Assembly: GCA_029883145.1 (NCBI GenBank)
Contig: JAOUJR010000146.1
Span: forward strand, 1-5,150
DNA from: Nitrospirota bacterium
GTDB lineage: Bacteria > Nitrospirota > Thermodesulfovibrionia > Thermodesulfovibrionales > SM23-35
Reading direction: 5' to 3'
Length of the DNA stretch: 5,150 nt
The position numbers were made by a program, and so were the translations under genes. Below are positions 1 to 4,474 of the stretch, piece after piece (position 1 is the first letter of the stretch; each line of letters opens with the position of its first letter). The notes under the pieces were generated by a model. That model had not been told where the DNA came from and searched no databases. It saw only the letters and a program-made list of their open reading frames with translations.

Positions 1-110
1 ACAGCTATTCCTTTAATTTGTGCCCATTTCCAGAGATTCTCTAATGACATATCCGGGCTCGTTGCACGTGAATACCGTGAATGGATATGTAAATCTGCAA
101 TAAAACGCAT
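1..110 (-). CDS. Endonuclease Q-like PHP-domain protein, N-terminal fragment (runs off the window)
   Basis: Reading the minus strand from the ATG at 110 gives 36 uninterrupted codons to the window edge. The residues include DLHIHS (6-11) followed by RYSRATSPDMSLENLWKWA and IKGIA. D-L-H-x-H-S is the first metal-binding motif of PHP phosphoesterases (His8 and His10). The stretch R-Y-S-x-A-T-S-x-x-M-x-L-x-N-L-x-K-W-A-x-x-K-G-I is characteristic of the EndoQ/TIGR00375 family, often misannotated as a helicase. Characterised members nick DNA 5' of deaminated bases (uracil, hypoxanthine, xanthine) and abasic sites. The rest of the protein lies outside the window, so activity cannot be judged. The start is well placed because the family begins only a few residues before the DLHIHS motif. 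No strong ribosome binding site precedes it. A TATAAT-like hexamer at 116-121 (minus) lies so close that a very short leader is possible. It lies downstream of dedA in the same direction. Confidence 0.82.
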   Translation of the reverse strand, partial: MRFIADLHIHSRYSRATSPDMSLENLWKWAQIKGIA

Positions 111-124
111 GAGTGATTATATAC

Positions 125-215
125 AATAACCAATGACCAAATTACAATGATCAAACTTAGTATTTATTTTGAAATGAGTGCGTATTTAGTGCTTGGTTAT
201 TGGTGCTTGGTTATT
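125..215. repeat. Degenerate inverted/direct repeat cluster between dedA and the PHP gene
   Basis: The left arm at 125-140 (AATAACCAATGACCAA) is the reverse complement, at 14 of 16 positions, of the right arm at 200-215 (TTGGTGCTTGGTTATT), with a 59-nt loop. A second copy of the right-arm core GTGCTTGGTTATT occurs at 189-201, giving a 13-nt direct repeat with 14-nt period (189-201 and 203-215). Inside the left part, CAATGACCAAA (131-141) is followed 15 nt later by CAATGATCAAA (146-156). The dedA stop and final codons lie in the right arm. Apart from these repeats the 111-196 interval holds no gene and no convincing intrinsic terminator. A similar motif recurs at 4396-4410, which suggests a dispersed intergenic repeat family, though only a genome search could show that. 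Confidence 0.55.
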
Positions 216-826
216 TGACTATGTTTCCTTTTATGCCAGATGATATAAGCTCCTATGAGGAGTACACAACCTGCGAGGATATACAGACTCCACTGTTTAC
301 TTACTTCCATAACCTTTTCTTTGTTGTTACCCACAAAATAACCTATATATGCAAGCACCCATACCCAGATGCTCGCACCGAATGCAGTATAAAAACAGAA
401 TTTTTTGAGGTTCATCCGTGCTAAGCCAGCAGGGAATGAAATATAGTGCCTTACACCTAAGATAAGTCTTCCGGTAAATGTACTGATATTTCCGTGTTTA
501 AGGAAAAAAATCTCTCCTTTTGTGAAATGTTTCTGGGTAATACCGAAGTATTTTCCATATTTGAGTATAAATGGTCTGCCAAAATGAACGGCAATGGCAT
601 AATTGAAAAGTGCACCCAATACACTGCCGATTGTGCCAGACAGTATTACTCCTAACCAGCTCATCTGGTTTTGTGAGATAAGATATCCTGCAGGGGGTAT
701 GACGAGTTCAGAAGGAAGCGGAATAAAGGTGCTCTCAATAAACATCAAGAACATAATACCTGGATAACCCATCGTTCCAATAGTTTTTACGAGCCAATCT
801 AAAAGAGTATAAATGGTAGTCATCAT
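197..826 (-). CDS. DedA family integral membrane protein
   Basis: A 209-residue protein of normal DedA length. Family features are clear: FIESTFIPLPSE with acidic Glu31 and Glu40, then GSVLGALFNYAIAVHFGRPF at 67-86, then FTGRLILGVRHYISFPAGLARM at 117-138 with Arg120 and Arg126, and a C-terminal hydrophobic helix followed by a basic HKRKHS tail. The paired arginines six residues apart match those known to be essential in E. coli YqjA/YghB (recalled as R130/R136). DedA proteins are inner-membrane proteins; characterised members recycle undecaprenyl phosphate (UptA branch) or maintain membrane potential and lipid homeostasis. Which substrate this one handles cannot be told. One oddity is Leu123, where the usual motif is G-R-x-I-P-G-V-R. 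Two consecutive ATGs (826 and 823) are possible starts, with only a weak purine-rich site upstream. The last codons and stop fall in an intergenic repeat arm. It is divergent from kimA. Confidence 0.9.
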   Translation of the reverse strand: MMTTIYTLLDWLVKTIGTMGYPGIMFLMFIESTFIPLPSELVIPPAGYLISQNQMSWLGVILSGTIGSVLGALFNYAIAVHFGRPFILKYGKYFGITQKHFTKGEIFFLKHGNISTFTGRLILGVRHYISFPAGLARMNLKKFCFYTAFGASIWVWVLAYIGYFVGNNKEKVMEVSKQWSLYILAGCVLLIGAYIIWHKRKHSQITKHQ

Positions 827-843
827 ATGAAAAGTGCTCTTTA

Positions 844-872
844 AGTATAAAGACTTGACAAAATATTTTAAA
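844..872 (-). promoter_or_regulatory. Possible dedA promoter, interleaved with the kimA promoter
   Basis: On the minus strand a TATACT -10-like hexamer (844-849) sits 17 nt from a weak TTTAAA -35-like hexamer (867-872). The resulting start point near 837 would leave only about 11 nt before the dedA ATG. The -35 element lies inside the spacer of the better plus-strand promoter, so polymerase could not occupy both at once. The -35 match is poor, so this is a tentative call. Confidence 0.33.
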
Positions 873-883
873 GGGTATATCGT
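855..883 (+). promoter_or_regulatory. Sigma70-type promoter of the riboswitch-kimA transcript
   Basis: A perfect TTGACA at 855-860 is followed by a 17-nt spacer and TATCGT at 878-883; an alternative -10, TATATC at 876-881, would have a 15-nt spacer. Either predicts transcription starting near 888-891, immediately before the first paired bases of the c-di-AMP aptamer at 893. That agreement with the aptamer boundary supports the call. Confidence 0.68.
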
Positions 884-889
884 TCAATT

Positions 890-1019
890 GTAGCCTAAAT
901 CCCGATAAAAAGGGATGCGGGGGAACCAGTATTTGGGGCGTATTTCCCGGAATTTCCCGGGAATAGGGCACTTCCAAGCCCGAGCCCGACAGCTAACCTC
1001 GCAGGCATTTGGAAGGGCA
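890..1019 (+). promoter_or_regulatory. c-di-AMP riboswitch (ydaO-yuaA type) aptamer
   Basis: The stretch contains the hallmark conserved blocks of the ydaO class in the right order: GGGGGAACCA (920-929), TTGGGGCG (933-940), GAGCCCGACAGCTAACCTCG (982-1001) and AGGC (1003-1006). Helices can be drawn: P1 GCCT (893-896) with AGGC (1003-1006); a hairpin ATCCC (899-903) with GGGAT (911-915); a GC-rich hairpin TTCCCGG (944-950) with CCGGGAA (957-963); and the P7-like long-range pairing CTTCCAA (971-977) with TTGGAAG (1009-1015). Known members bind two c-di-AMP molecules in a pseudo-symmetric fold and usually act as OFF switches for K+ import, osmolyte and cell-wall genes. Here it precedes an intrinsic terminator and kimA, the family's archetypal target, so ligand-induced termination is the expected mode. 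The aptamer starts only a few nucleotides from the predicted 5' end of the RNA. Confidence 0.95.
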
Positions 1020-1032
1020 AAGGATCGAAAAT

Positions 1033-1057
1033 AAGACCGCTGCCCGGCGGTCTTTTT
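1033..1057 (+). terminator. Intrinsic terminator of the c-di-AMP riboswitch expression platform
   Basis: The 8-bp stem AAGACCGC (1033-1040) and GCGGTCTT (1047-1054) encloses a TGCCCG loop and runs into a T tract (1053-1057, then ATT). It lies 14 nt after the aptamer and 33 nt before the kimA ATG, so it attenuates kimA rather than ending an upstream gene. A competing pairing is available: GGGCA (1015-1019), which shares G1015 with the P7 strand, is complementary to TGCCC (1041-1045) in the terminator loop. This offers a plausible ligand-free antiterminator. Confidence 0.88.
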
Positions 1058-1062
1058 ATTTC

Positions 1063-1085
1063 CCTCCTGCTGCCCTCTGAGGAGG
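1063..1085 (+). promoter_or_regulatory. Strong kimA Shine-Dalgarno with upstream complementary CCTCCT
   Basis: AGGAGG at 1080-1085 is a near-perfect ribosome binding site 4 nt before the kimA ATG and fixes that start. CCTCCT at 1063-1068 is its exact reverse complement, separated by an 11-nt loop, so a 6-bp hairpin could mask the site. Whether it forms in the mRNA is inference. Confidence 0.5.
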
Positions 1086-1089
1086 AAAT

Positions 1090-2898
1090 ATGTCTATCAA
1101 GAGATTTCTCATCGGCCAGCCTATTGAAACAATCAAAGAAAAACGCGAGAGACTCACAAAACTAACGGGCCTTGCCATATTCTCATCTGATGCACTTTCT
1201 TCTGTGGCATATGCAACAGAAGAGATAATTCTCGCACTTATTATAGCCGGAAGTTTGCTCCTGAGCTATACCGTCCCTGTTGGTATGGCTATCGCAGTTC
1301 TTATTGTAATAGTTGCCACATCATATTATCAGATTATCCACGCATATCCAACCGGTGGTGGAGCCTACATTGTAGCAAAAGAAAACCTCGGAATAAACGC
1401 AGGTCTTGTTGCCGGTGCTGCGCTTCTCATTGACTATGTGATGACAGTTGCGGTCAGTGTCACCGCAGGGATTGCCGCTCTTACCTCGGCATTCCCCTAT
1501 TTATATGAACACAGGGTCCTTATATGCATTATTACAATCATTCTCATTTCAATAGCCAATTTAAGAGGTGTAAGAGAATCGGGGGCAGTATTCTCTTTCC
1601 CTACATATGCCTTTGTCGGGAGCCTCATTATATTATTATCCACCGGGATAATAGGATATTTTTTTAAACCACAACCCCATCATGTTCCGGATATAAGGCC
1701 TACGGGTGATTTTATTGCCCTGTTTATTATACTCAGAGCTTTCTCATCAGGGTGTGCCGCGCTTACTGGTATTGAAGCTGTTGCCAATGGTGTTCAGGCA
1801 TTTAAACCACCTGAAGCAAGAAATGCCGGTATTACCATGATATGGCTTGCTATCATCTTAGCGACATTCTTCGCGGGAATTACCTTTTTATCTCACCACC
1901 TTGCAATCCTACCACGAGAAGAAGAAACGGTCCTTTCCCAGCTTGCAGCTACGGTTACCGGGAAAGGAGTTTTTTATTATATAGTACAGTTTTCGACCTC
2001 TTTAATCCTTATCCTCGCTGCAAATACAAGTTTTGCAGGGTTCCCGAGACTTGCATCTTTTATAGCAAAGGACAGATATATGCCGCGCCAGTTGAGTAAC
2101 CTTGGTGACAGGCTTGTTTTTTCCAATGGGATAATTATCCTTGCGACAATATCATCTTTACTCATTATCTTATTTCAAGGTAAAACTCATGCACTTATTC
2201 CACTTTATGCAGTAGGTGTATTTTTAGCCTTTACACTCTCTCAGGCAGGCATGGTCAAGCATTGGATTAAAAGTAAAGACGTTGGATGGAAAAAGAGTAT
2301 TATAATCAATGGCGCAGGTGCAGTCACTACATGTATCGTCGTCATAATTATTGGTTTCACAAAATTTTTTCATGGAGCATGGATTGTGATAATAGCAATA
2401 CCAGGTATTGTCTATCTCGCAAAGAAGATACACAGGCATTATGAGTATGCAGCAGAGCAGCTTTCATTAAATGGTATGGCACTTGAGGAATATAAACACC
2501 ATTCTGTTGTTGTCCCTATATCAGGTGTGCATAAGGCTGTACTTGGAGCACTCAAATATGCGAAGTCACTTTCTAAGGATGTGGATGCTGTCTATGTATG
2601 CTTAGACCCTGTGGAAACCGAGAAAATCAAGGCAAAGTGGGGGAAATATGGCATGGGGGTATCTCTGATCATTCTTGAATCGCCATACCGCTCGATAACA
2701 GAGCCATTGATTGACTATATTGAAGAGGTAAAGAAAAGGTATAAAGATGGAATCGTGACAGTTGTTCTCCCTGAATTTGTCCCGTCAAGATGGTGGCATC
2801 ACTTCCTGCACAACCAGACTGCTCTGTTTATAAAAGGGATACTCCTGTTCAAAAAAGGGGTTTTTGCGTCAAGTGTGCCATTTCATTTTAAAAAGTAG
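1090..2898 (+). CDS. kimA: KimA-type high-affinity potassium importer (APC superfamily)
   Basis: This 602-residue protein aligns from end to end, from memory, with B. subtilis KimA/YdaO (607 residues), starting SIKRFLIGQP and ending PFHFKK. The N-terminal ~435 residues form the LeuT-fold membrane domain (about 12 helices) with family motifs SSDALSSVAYATE (32-44), YPTGGGAYIVAKENLG (85-100), IDYVMTVAVS (113-122), SGCAALTGIEA (219-229) and LYAVGVF (372-378). Residues corresponding to those reported to line the K+ pathway are present: Asp34, Tyr41, Asp114, Thr118, Thr225, Glu228 and Tyr373. The C-terminal ~150 residues form the cytoplasmic domain used for dimerisation, including VVVPISGVHKAV and the WWHHFLHNQTALF block. 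Characterised KimA is a K+/H+ symporter induced at low K+ and repressed, and also inhibited, through c-di-AMP. Its own c-di-AMP riboswitch upstream strongly supports the assignment. The start has a strong ribosome binding site. It is monocistronic and converges on the tRNA-Pro unit. Confidence 0.95.
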   Translation: MSIKRFLIGQPIETIKEKRERLTKLTGLAIFSSDALSSVAYATEEIILALIIAGSLLLSYTVPVGMAIAVLIVIVATSYYQIIHAYPTGGGAYIVAKENLGINAGLVAGAALLIDYVMTVAVSVTAGIAALTSAFPYLYEHRVLICIITIILISIANLRGVRESGAVFSFPTYAFVGSLIILLSTGIIGYFFKPQPHHVPDIRPTGDFIALFIILRAFSSGCAALTGIEAVANGVQAFKPPEARNAGITMIWLAIILATFFAGITFLSHHLAILPREEETVLSQLAATVTGKGVFYYIVQFSTSLILILAANTSFAGFPRLASFIAKDRYMPRQLSNLGDRLVFSNGIIILATISSLLIILFQGKTHALIPLYAVGVFLAFTLSQAGMVKHWIKSKDVGWKKSIIINGAGAVTTCIVVIIIGFTKFFHGAWIVIIAIPGIVYLAKKIHRHYEYAAEQLSLNGMALEEYKHHSVVVPISGVHKAVLGALKYAKSLSKDVDAVYVCLDPVETEKIKAKWGKYGMGVSLIILESPYRSITEPLIDYIEEVKKRYKDGIVTVVLPEFVPSRWWHHFLHNQTALFIKGILLFKKGVFASSVPFHFKK

Positions 2899-2925
2899 CA
2901 GGTTTTTAATTTTTAGTTATGAGTC

Positions 2926-2950
2926 TAATCACTGATTACCGATTACTGTT
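2926..2950. repeat. Short repeat-rich intergenic element between kimA and tRNA-Pro
   Basis: TAATCA C TGATTA (2926-2938) is a 13-nt palindrome, and the tract continues as a GATTACCGATTACTG direct duplication (2934-2948). TAATCACTGATTACC (2926-2940) differs from TAGTCACTGGTTATT at 4396-4410 at four positions, all transitions. The 61-nt interval 2899-2959 holds no gene. Neither strand shows a convincing GC-rich hairpin with a T tract, so how the convergent kimA and tRNA transcripts end is unclear. Confidence 0.4.
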
Positions 2951-2959
2951 TTTTGATTC

Positions 2960-3036
2960 TGGTCGGGGCGAGCAGATTTGAACTGCCGACCACTCACACC
3001 CCAAGCGAGTGCGCTACCAGACTGCGCTACGCCCCG
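2960..3036 (-). tRNA. tRNA-Pro (anticodon GGG), CCA encoded
   Basis: A complete 77-nt cloverleaf on the minus strand. The acceptor stem CGGGGCG/CGCCCCG has 7 bp, followed by discriminator A and an encoded CCA (2960-2962). The D stem is GCGC/GCGC around loop AGTCTGGTA. The anticodon stem CTCGC/GTGAG encloses loop TTGGGGT, giving anticodon GGG at 3000-3002, which reads CCC and CCU. The T stem is GGCAG/CTGCT with loop TTCAAAT. C1-G72 and GGG agree with proline identity. The 5' end is 4 nt beyond the merR stop codon with no promoter of its own in between, so it is probably cut from the ihfA-merR transcript by RNase P. Placement after ihfA and merR matches a gene order known from Pseudomonas and other bacteria. 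Confidence 0.97.
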
Positions 3037-3040
3037 ATTT

Positions 3041-3436
3041 TTACTGAAGTTGAGAGAGAATCTCTTTGAGTCTTTTTTTGACGTGCTCAATTGATCTTAA
3101 GTGCTTTTTGACTTCTGATGTCTGAACCTCAGGCTCAGAGGCAGGTTCAACGAGTTGGATAGTTCCACCGCCAAGTCTCTTTCTTACCCCTTCTATTGTG
3201 TATCTTTCTTCGTATAAAAGCTTCTTTACCTCAAGAATGAGCTCAATAGTTTTCTTCACATAAACCCGTTGACCTGATCTGCTTTTCCTCGGTTTCAGGA
3301 AGGGAAACTCAGATTCCCAATACCTGAGGACATAGGGCTCAACACCGACGATCTGGCTCACCTCTCCTATTTTATAGAAGAGCTTATCCGGAAGAGGTCT
3401 GTATGGTTTTGCACTTTCAGGAGCAGATTTATGCAT
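3041..3436 (-). CDS. Small MerR-type transcriptional regulator, ihfA-linked
   Basis: The 131-residue protein carries a winged helix-turn-helix of the MerR superfamily at about 19-88: [40 protein letters not shown] and then [10 protein letters not shown]. Residues 89-104 look like a flexible linker. Residues 105-131 ([22 protein letters not shown]) form a basic amphipathic, probably coiled-coil helix for dimerisation. There is no effector-binding domain and no cysteine, so it is not a metal or redox sensor of the classical type. This subfamily is commonly found directly after ihfA and before tRNA-Pro, and its targets are not well established. The ATG overlaps the end of ihfA by 8 nt (3429-3436), which suggests translational coupling, since only a weak purine-rich site precedes it. 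An inverted repeat over the ihfA -10 element could be an operator for it, but that is speculation. Confidence 0.92.
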   Translation of the reverse strand: MHKSAPESAKPYRPLPDKLFYKIGEVSQIVGVEPYVLRYWESEFPFLKPRKSRSGQRVYVKKTIELILEVKKLLYEERYTIEGVRKRLGGGTIQLVEPASEPEVQTSEVKKHLRSIEHVKKRLKEILSQLQ

Positions 3437-3713
3437 CTTGTTTCTCTATAGCAGATTTTAATTGGTTGCTCGCTCTGAATGTGATTACTTTCCTTGGAGT
3501 TATCTCAAAGTCCTCACCTGTCTTGGGGTTACGGCCCTTCCGTGATGTCTTTTTTCTCACATTGAATGTACCAAAGCTGGAAATCTTCACTGATTCGCCT
3601 TCTACAAATGCCTGTTTCATCGTATCGAACAGAGTTTCAATTATCTCCTGAGCCTCCTTTTTTGAAAGCCCGATTTTCTCAAAGATAGTATCTACTAAAT
3701 TTGCCTTTGTCAT
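3429..3713 (-). CDS. ihfA: Integration host factor alpha subunit-like DNA-bending protein (HU/IHF family)
   Basis: The 94-residue protein starts MTKANLVDTIFEKIGLSKKEA, has the VKISSFGTFNVR core (about 42-53) and the beta-arm hallmark GRNPKTGE (60-67), whose proline intercalates into DNA, followed by FEITPRKVITFRAS. The TKA-x-L/M N-terminus, the GLSKKEA-E block and the genomic partner merR-tRNA-Pro favour IHF alpha over HU or IHF beta. IHF bends DNA as a heterodimer and shapes nucleoid structure, transcription and recombination. The reading frame is open back to 3767, but the ATG at 3713 is the right start: it matches the family N-terminus, has a GGGGTG ribosome binding site 5 nt upstream, and a consensus promoter occupies 3739-3767, so the longer version would begin inside the -35 box. 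It overlaps merR by 8 nt. No pheT lies upstream, unlike the usual proteobacterial operon. Confidence 0.9.
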   Translation of the reverse strand: MTKANLVDTIFEKIGLSKKEAQEIIETLFDTMKQAFVEGESVKISSFGTFNVRKKTSRKGRNPKTGEDFEITPRKVITFRASNQLKSAIEKQDA

Positions 3714-3734
3714 AAGCACCCCGCTAAAGATTTT

Positions 3735-3767
3735 CTTAATTATATTAAGGACATACACACTTGTCAA
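3735..3767 (-). promoter_or_regulatory. Consensus sigma70 promoter of the ihfA-merR-tRNA unit, with inverted repeat over the -10
   Basis: On the minus strand TTGACA (3762-3767) and TATAAT (3739-3744) are both perfect consensus hexamers, separated by exactly 17 nt. Transcription should begin near 3732, giving a leader of about 19 nt to the ihfA ATG. The inverted repeat CTTAAT-TAT-ATTAAG at 3735-3749 covers the -10 element and is a candidate operator for feedback control. Confidence 0.85.
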
Positions 3768-3841
3768 GAAGATTTTAGTTTAAAAAGTTATTTTATAATA
3801 AAGTACTATTTCCAAAAGAAGACATGCATATAGGTAAGGCT

Positions 3842-4402
3842 TTATTTAACCAGTTGCAGCGCAGCCCTGAATTCATCAGTTCCAGCCTTCTTGAGCAACT
3901 CAAATATTGTCATCTCAGTGGAAGTAATTATCGCACCACTTTGACGCATCCTCTCTATACCGATAGTAAAATTTTCAAAAGTTCGAGAAGAAACCGCATC
4001 ACTTACTATATGAACGACAAAATGAGGCAATGCGAGCAAAGCCGTCTGTGCTATGCAGACATGGGTTTCAACACCGGTGAGAATTAACCTTTTCTTCCCA
4101 ATCTGGCGTATCTGTTCTATGAATTCATTGCAAAAAAAACAACTAAAAGCAGACTTTGTTATAGGGGTTACATCCGGGATCTCTTTCTTGATTTCTGAAA
4201 CGGTAGAACCAAGTTTTTCCTGCTCTGTAAGAATTACTGGAAGCCCGATGATTTTTGAAAACTTAAGGAGACGGACTATATTGTGAATTATTTTTTCCCG
4301 ATTTGAGATAACAGGCATCAGTCTGTCCTGGACATCAATCACAATGAGAACACTGTCATCCCTCTCGAGTAAGTTTTTAGTACCAGGATGTTTTTTAGTC
4401 AC
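3842..4402 (-). CDS. Isochorismatase-family cysteine hydrolase (YcaC/ISOC1-2-like)
   Basis: A 186-residue alpha/beta hydrolase of the cysteine hydrolase superfamily. The catalytic triad is visible: Asp23 in VLIVIDVQDRLMP, Lys83 in ITKSAFSCF, and Cys116 in LTGVETHVCIAQTALLAL. The G-x-E-T-H-V-C-x-x-Q-T-A-L signature places it in the ISOC1/ISOC2/YcaC-like branch, whose physiological substrates are mostly unknown, rather than in true isochorismatases or nicotinamidases. Those carry additional motifs, such as the nicotinamidase metal-binding D-x-H, that I do not see here. The start is GTG at 4402; an in-frame TAA two codons upstream (4406-4408) rules out a longer protein, and no convincing ribosome binding site precedes it. 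This start codon lies within a copy of the intergenic repeat. The gene is 72 nt downstream of the molybdoenzyme gene on the same strand, so it may be cotranscribed. No terminator is evident in the 74 nt between its stop and the ihfA promoter. Confidence 0.9.
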   Translation of the reverse strand: MTKKHPGTKNLLERDDSVLIVIDVQDRLMPVISNREKIIHNIVRLLKFSKIIGLPVILTEQEKLGSTVSEIKKEIPDVTPITKSAFSCFFCNEFIEQIRQIGKKRLILTGVETHVCIAQTALLALPHFVVHIVSDAVSSRTFENFTIGIERMRQSGAIITSTEMTIFELLKKAGTDEFRAALQLVK

Positions 4403-4410
4403 TGGTTATT
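4396..4410. repeat. Copy of the dispersed intergenic repeat motif at the hydrolase start codon
   Basis: TAGTCACTGGTTATT matches the reverse complement of 125-139 at 13 of 15 positions and 2926-2940 at 11 of 15; every difference is a transition. The GTG start of the downstream hydrolase (4400-4402) and its upstream in-frame stop (4406-4408) are both inside this element. Confidence 0.4.
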
Positions 4411-4474
4411 TTCGCTCTGTTTTTCATGGTCGTTGTCTTTTAAACAAATTGATGCAGATAAAAATATTTATAAT

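Noticed and set aside
125..215. CRISPR-like or phage attachment site interpretation of the repeat cluster
   Set aside because: Units are short, degenerate, in both orientations, without regular spacers, integrase or cas genes; the tRNA gene is also far away and intact without a duplicated 3' end in view.
735..977. Minus-strand open frame of 80 codons covering the riboswitch and the dedA start
   Set aside because: It overlaps the dedA N-terminus in another frame and the conserved aptamer; no family resemblance and low-complexity composition. It is a chance frame.
2934..2956. Possible terminator: repeat followed by a TTTTTT run after kimA
   Set aside because: No stable GC-containing stem directly precedes the T run; the adjacent GATTAC copies are direct, not inverted, repeats.
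2999..3003. Anticodon TGG for the tRNA-Pro
   Set aside because: With a 5-bp anticodon stem CTCGC/GTGAG the 7-nt loop is TTGGGGT, which places GGG, not TGG, at the anticodon.
3403..3651. Plus-strand frame opposite merR and ihfA
   Set aside because: Antisense shadow of two confidently identified genes with no recognisable product.
3714..3767. Longer ihfA reading starting at the ATG at 3767
   Set aside because: It would start inside the -35 hexamer of a perfect promoter, upstream of the predicted transcript start, and adds 18 residues absent from the IHF family.
3824..4286. Plus-strand frames opposite the isochorismatase-family gene
   Set aside because: Antisense shadows; the minus-strand gene has a full catalytic triad and family length.
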